Assembly: GCF_001279725.1 (NCBI RefSeq)
Contig: NZ_LGDE01000436.1
Span: 62,001 to 126,000 of the forward strand
DNA: 64,000 nucleotides
Source: Streptomyces sp. WM4235
GTDB lineage: Bacteria > Actinomycetota > Actinomycetes > Streptomycetales > Streptomycetaceae
Direction of reading: 5' to 3'
Shown here: piece after piece, positions 59,874 to 64,000 of the stretch
How positions within the stretch are numbered: the stretch's first letter is position 1
Layout: each line of letters begins with the position of its first letter
Notes under the pieces: model-generated
What the model was told of the DNA's origin: nothing
Seen by the model: the letters and a program-made list of their open reading frames with translations, nothing else
Database searches by the model: none
Program-made: the position numbers and the translations under genes

Positions 59874-62800
59874 TCAGACCTCTTCGACGCTGCTCGGCTC
59901 GCGCCGGGACAGGTCGATACCGAGCTCCTCCGCCGCGCGGAAGACGTCCTCGTCGGTGTCGCGCATCTCGATGGACATGCCGTCCGAGGACAGCACCTCC
60001 ACGTTGAGGCAGAGCGACTGCATTTCCTTGATGAGCACCTTGAAGGACTCGGGAATGCCCGGCTCGGGGATGTTCTCGCCCTTGACGATGGCCTCGTAGA
60101 CCTTCACGCGGCCGGTGACGTCATCGGACTTGATGGTCAGCAGCTCCTGGAGGGCGTAAGCGGCGCCATAAGCCTCAAGCGCCCACACCTCCATCTCACC
60201 GAAGCGCTGGCCACCGAACTGCGCCTTACCACCCAGCGGCTGCTGCGTGATCATCGAGTACGGACCGGTCGACCGAGCGTGGAGCTTGTCGTCGACCAGG
60301 TGGTGGAGCTTGAGGATGTACATGTACCCGATGGAAACCGGGTCCGGGAACGGCTCGCCGGAGCGGCCGTCGAACAGACGCGCCTTGCCGGACGGGAGGA
60401 CCAGACGGTCACCGTCACGGTTCGGGATGGTGTGCTCGAAGAGGCCGGCGAGCTCGTCTTCGCGGGCACCGTCGAACACCGGGGTGGCGACGTTGGTACC
60501 GGGCTCGACGCGGTCGGCACCGATGACCTTCAGTCGCTCGGCCCACTCCTCGGCGAGACCGGAGACGTCCCAGCCGCGGCTGGCGAGCCAGCCGAGGTGG
60601 ATCTCCAGGACCTGTCCCGGGTTCATTCGGGACGGGACACCCAGGGGGTTCAGGATGATGTCGACCGGCGTGCCGTCCTCAAGGAAGGGCATGTCCTCGA
60701 TCGGAAGGATCTTGGAGATGACACCCTTGTTGCCGTGGCGGCCGGCGAGCTTGTCACCGTCGGTGATCTTGCGCTTCTGGGCGACGTAGACGCGAACCAG
60801 CTGGTTCACGCCCGGAGGAAGCTCGTCGCCCTCCTCGCGGTCGAAGACGCGGACACCGATGACCTTGCCGATCTCACCGTGAGGAACCTTGAGCGAGGTG
60901 TCACGCACCTCGCGGGCCTTCTCACCGAAGATCGCGCGGAGCAGACGCTCCTCCGGGGTCAGCTCGGTCTCACCCTTGGGCGTGACCTTGCCGACCAGGA
61001 TGTCGCCGGCGACGACGTCCGCACCGATGCGGATGATGCCGCGCTCGTCGAGGTCCGCGAGGACCTCCTCGGAGACGTTCGGGATGTCCCGGGTGATCTC
61101 CTCGGGGCCCAGCTTGGTGTCACGGGCGTCGACCTCGTGCTCCTCGATGTGAATCGAGGAGAGGACGTCGTCCTGCACGAGGCGCTGCGACAGGATGATC
61201 GCGTCCTCGTAGTTGTGACCTTCCCAGGGCATGAACGCGACGAGCAGGTTCTTGCCGAGGGCCATTTCGCCCTCTTCGGTCGCGGGACCGTCGGCGAGGA
61301 CCTGCGCCTCGATGATGCGGTCACCCTCGTTGACGATGACCTTCTGGTTGACCGAGGTGCCCTGGTTCGAGCGGGAGAACTTCGCGACACGGTACGTGGT
61401 GTACGTGCCGTCGTCGTTGGCGACGGTGATGTAGTCGGCCGAGACCTCCTGGACGACACCGTCCTTCTCCGCACGAATCGAGTCACCGGCGTCGACGGCG
61501 CAGCGGTACTCCATGCCGGTGCCGACGAGCGGCGCCTCCGCCTTGATGAGCGGAACGGCCTGGCGCATCATGTTCGCGCCCATGAGGGCACGGTTGGCGT
61601 CGTCGTGCTCCAGGAAGGGGATCATCGCGGTCGCGACGGACACCATCTGGCGCGGGGAGACGTCCATGTAGTCGACGTCGTCGCCGGCGATGTAGTCGAT
61701 CTCGCCGCCACGACGGCGAACCAGTACGCGGTTCTCCGTGAAGCGCATGTCGTCGGACAGGCCGGCGTTGGCCTGGGCGATGACGAAGCGGTCTTCCTCG
61801 TCCGCGGTCAGGTAGTCGACGTCGTCGGTGACGACACCTTCGATGACCTTGCGGTACGGGGTCTCGACGAAACCGAACGCGTTGACGCGACCGTAGGACG
61901 CGAGCGAGCCGATCAGACCGATGTTCGGGCCTTCGGGGGTCTCGATCGGGCACATGCGGCCGTAGTGCGACGGGTGCACGTCACGGACCTCGAAGCCGGC
62001 CCGCTCACGCGAGAGACCACCCGGGCCGAGCGCCGACAGACGGCGCTTGTGGGTGAGACCCGACAGCGGGTTGTTCTGGTCCATGAACTGCGACAGCTGG
62101 CTGGTGCCGAAGAACTCCTTGATGGAGGCGACGACCGGCCGGATGTTGATCAGGGTCTGCGGCGTGATCGCCTCGACGTCCTGGGTCGTCATCCGCTCGC
62201 GGACGACGCGCTCCATACGAGCCAGACCCGTGCGGACCTGGTTCTGGATGAGCTCGCCGACGTTGCGCAGACGACGGTTGCCGAAGTGGTCGATGTCGTC
62301 GGTCTCGACGACGATCGAACGGCCGGACTCGCCGGTCGTCTCGGTCTCACCGGCGTGCAGCTTGACCAGGTACTTGATGGTCGCGATGACGTCGTCGGTG
62401 GTCAGCACACCGGCGTCGAGCGGCTCGTCCGCGCCGAGCTTCTTGTTCACCTTGTAGCGGCCGACCTTGGCGAGGTCGTAGCGCTTCGGGTTGAAGTAGA
62501 GGTTCTCGAGCAGCGTCTGAGCGGCCTCGCGGGTCGGCGGTTCGCCCGGACGCAGCTTGCGGTAGATGTCGAGCAGCGCGTCGTCCTGGCCCTGGGTGTG
62601 GTCCTTCTCCAGGGTGGCGCGCATGGACTCGTACTCGCCGAACTCTTCGAGGATCTGCTCGGTGGTCCAGCCGAGAGCCTTCAGGAGGACGGTGACGGAC
62701 TGCTTGCGCTTGCGGTCGATGCGGACACCGACCATGTCGCGCTTGTCGATCTCCATCTCCAGCCAGGCACCCCGGGACGGGATGATCTTGGCTGCGAAGA

Positions 62801-63356
62801 TGTCCTTGTCGGACGTCTTGTCGATGGAGGAGTCGAAGTAGACACCAGGGGAACGGACCAGCTGCGACACGACGACACGCTCGGTGCCGTTGATGACGAA
62901 CGTGCCCTTGTTGGTCATGAGCGGGAAATCGCCCATGAAGACCGTCTGAGACTTGATCTCTCCGGTCTCGTTGTTCGTGAACTCGGCGGTGACGAAAAGC
63001 GGCGCCGCGAACGTGAAGTCGCGGTCCTTGCACTCGTCGACCGAGTTCTTCGCCGGCTCGAAACGGTGGTCGCGGAACGTCAGCGACATCGACCCGGAGA
63101 AGTCCTCGATCGGCGAGATCTCCTCGAAGATCTCTTCCAGACCGGACTTGGTGGGAACGTCCTGTCCGCTCTCAAGCGCCGACTCGACGCGAGACTTCCA
63201 GGCGGCGTTGCCGAGCAGCCAGTCAAAGCTCTCGGTCTGCAGCGCCAGGAGGTTCGGAACCTCGAGGGGCTCCTTGATCTTTGCAAAGGAGATGCGCAGC
63301 GGGGCGGTGCTGGCACCGTTGTTCGTATTGGTCGAGGCGTTGCGCGAGGCGGCCAA
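59874..63356 (-). CDS. rpoB: RNA polymerase beta subunit
   Basis: A 1160-residue subunit. The rifampicin-resistance region [18 protein letters not shown], followed by [13 protein letters not shown], reads as wild type. C-terminal [20 protein letters not shown] is also diagnostic. Start is TTG at 63356 ([15 protein letters not shown]), preceded by GGAAGGA; longer upstream reading frames are not family-like. Transcribed after rplL with a terminator-like hairpin between. Confidence 0.99.
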   Translation of the reverse strand: MAASRNASTNTNNGASTAPLRISFAKIKEPLEVPNLLALQTESFDWLLGNAAWKSRVESALESGQDVPTKSGLEEIFEEISPIEDFSGSMSLTFRDHRFEPAKNSVDECKDRDFTFAAPLFVTAEFTNNETGEIKSQTVFMGDFPLMTNKGTFVINGTERVVVSQLVRSPGVYFDSSIDKTSDKDIFAAKIIPSRGAWLEMEIDKRDMVGVRIDRKRKQSVTVLLKALGWTTEQILEEFGEYESMRATLEKDHTQGQDDALLDIYRKLRPGEPPTREAAQTLLENLYFNPKRYDLAKVGRYKVNKKLGADEPLDAGVLTTDDVIATIKYLVKLHAGETETTGESGRSIVVETDDIDHFGNRRLRNVGELIQNQVRTGLARMERVVRERMTTQDVEAITPQTLINIRPVVASIKEFFGTSQLSQFMDQNNPLSGLTHKRRLSALGPGGLSRERAGFEVRDVHPSHYGRMCPIETPEGPNIGLIGSLASYGRVNAFGFVETPYRKVIEGVVTDDVDYLTADEEDRFVIAQANAGLSDDMRFTENRVLVRRRGGEIDYIAGDDVDYMDVSPRQMVSVATAMIPFLEHDDANRALMGANMMRQAVPLIKAEAPLVGTGMEYRCAVDAGDSIRAEKDGVVQEVSADYITVANDDGTYTTYRVAKFSRSNQGTSVNQKVIVNEGDRIIEAQVLADGPATEEGEMALGKNLLVAFMPWEGHNYEDAIILSQRLVQDDVLSSIHIEEHEVDARDTKLGPEEITRDIPNVSEEVLADLDERGIIRIGADVVAGDILVGKVTPKGETELTPEERLLRAIFGEKAREVRDTSLKVPHGEIGKVIGVRVFDREEGDELPPGVNQLVRVYVAQKRKITDGDKLAGRHGNKGVISKILPIEDMPFLEDGTPVDIILNPLGVPSRMNPGQVLEIHLGWLASRGWDVSGLAEEWAERLKVIGADRVEPGTNVATPVFDGAREDELAGLFEHTIPNRDGDRLVLPSGKARLFDGRSGEPFPDPVSIGYMYILKLHHLVDDKLHARSTGPYSMITQQPLGGKAQFGGQRFGEMEVWALEAYGAAYALQELLTIKSDDVTGRVKVYEAIVKGENIPEPGIPESFKVLIKEMQSLCLNVEVLSSDGMSIEMRDTDEDVFRAAEELGIDLSRREPSSVEEV

Positions 63357-63951
63357 GAGGGGGTCCTTCCGAGGGCTCGGACTCACTACGCGCGTACCGG
63401 TCCCAGCCGACACAGAAGACGGACGCCCCCGACTTGGCCGAAAGACCAGGTCAGGACGGATCAATCAAGTGTGCTCAAGCGTGGGCATGCCCCTGGCGAC
63501 GGGCAGGGGGCAGCTAACAGGCAGCGCAAAGGGTCAGTGTAGCCACTCGGCTCACTGATGTCCAGACCAGGTTTCCGGAAACCGGCAACAGGCCTTCCCC
63601 GTGTCGTTTAAAAACCAACCCTGCATCCAACGCTGCGGCGCTCTCGTACACAGAGCGCGTATCAGTACTGCCCTCTTCGTAGTCGATCCATGCCTCGGAT
63701 CGTCGATCCTCGCCTCGGATCACCGGAGCGAGCCGACCCATCTCACGACGGGTCTGAGAATTGCGCGCCACCGGCCGTTCGTCAAGGCCCCCTGCTCCGA
63801 GCGGATCATCTCCGGACCCTGCTTCGAGGCAACGAAGATCACCCTACTCCCCAACGAGACCAGGGCAAGTCAGGCACTCCGGGTACGCCAAAGGGCGACC
63901 ACCCTTACGGGTGATCGCCCTTTGAAGAGGCTTCAGAGAGCCTCTGAGGTG
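63357..63951 (-). other. rplL-rpoB intergenic region
   Basis: No gene in 595 bp. It includes an attenuator-like hairpin (63890-63923) after rplL, a direct repeat of GCCTCGGATC (63692-63701 and 63712-63721) and a weak TTGACG/AATTCT pair on the minus strand around 63756-63784 that could be an rpoB promoter. Typical long leader of rpoBC. Confidence 0.55.
63890..63923 (-). terminator. Attenuator-type hairpin between rplL and rpoB
   Basis: AAAGGGCGACCACCC and GGGTGATCGCCCTTT form a 15-bp stem with one wobble and a 4-nt loop, 28 nt after rplL. On the minus strand it ends in TTT. Likely partial terminator setting the rplJL to rpoBC ratio, as known for this operon type. Confidence 0.75.
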
Positions 63952-64000
63952 TTACTTGACCTCGACAGCCGCGCCGGCAGCCTTGAGGGACTCGGCGGCC
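63952..64000 (-). CDS. rplL: 50S ribosomal protein L7/L12, last codons only
   Basis: The final 15 codons and stop, reading AAESLKAAGAAVEVK, match the C-terminal helix and strand of L7/L12. The remainder lies beyond the right edge. Confidence 0.93.
   Translation of the reverse strand, partial: AAESLKAAGAAVEVK

Noticed and set aside
60279..63542. A 1087-codon open frame antisense to rpoB, and an 892-codon one antisense to fusA and rpsG (50772-53450)
   Set aside because: Same artefact of GC-rich codon use; the sense genes are unambiguous.

Overview
The window is chromosomal DNA from a Streptomyces-type actinomycete. It is very GC-rich with strong third-position G/C bias, many genes start with GTG and rpoB with TTG. 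The ribosomal proteins, RNA polymerase, EF-Tu/EF-G, GroES and housekeeping enzymes read as typical Streptomyces orthologues. I see no prophage, insertion sequence, CRISPR array, tRNA or rRNA. This is conserved core chromosome, nearly all transcribed on the minus strand from the RNA polymerase end (right) towards groES (left).

Layout, left to right. 1-7.7 kb: the 5' end of groES with two CIRCE operators, then a cell-envelope block of a two-component system, an LCP ligase, a SEDS (FtsW/RodA-like) protein and two tandem lipoprotein polysaccharide deacetylases. 7.7-13.4 kb: a THUMP-like methyltransferase, a membrane protein, the t6A/acetylation genes tsaB-rimI-tsaD coupled to a 90-residue protein, a degenerate L,D-transpeptidase-like protein, and a 59-residue peptide gene with a good promoter and an iron-box-like operator. 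13.4-24.8 kb: tsaE, an alpha/beta hydrolase, alr, nnrD, acpS, glmS, a lipoprotein, coaA, a DUF389 protein and glmM, centred on cell-wall precursor and cofactor supply. 24.8-30 kb: rpsI-rplM, a GT87 family membrane protein, an ABC-F ATPase and truA. 30-46 kb: the alpha, spc and S10 ribosomal clusters (rplQ to rpsJ). 46-55.7 kb: a membrane-anchored protein, a winged-helix regulator, the str operon (tuf, fusA, rpsG, rpsL) and a DUF6056 membrane protein. 55.8-64 kb: rpoC, rpoB and the last codons of rplL.

How the genes work together. The right half makes the transcription and translation machinery in near-continuous operons, with 1-nt TGATG/TAATG couplings inside them and strong hairpins at their joints. 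The left half supplies wall precursors (glmS, glmM, alr), cofactors (coaA, acpS, nnrD), t6A-modified tRNA (tsaB, tsaD, tsaE) and wall assembly or remodelling (SEDS, LCP, deacetylases, the two-component system).

The most interesting signals are four. A 25-nt leader element is shared, at 24 of 25 positions, by rpsJ and rpsL. The 59-residue peptide gene has a complete promoter overlapped by an iron-box-like palindrome. Short tandem repeats recur exactly at gene 3' ends, at six sites in the left 28 kb, some duplicating the stop codon. The winged-helix regulator has a structured leader that could occlude its ribosome-binding site.
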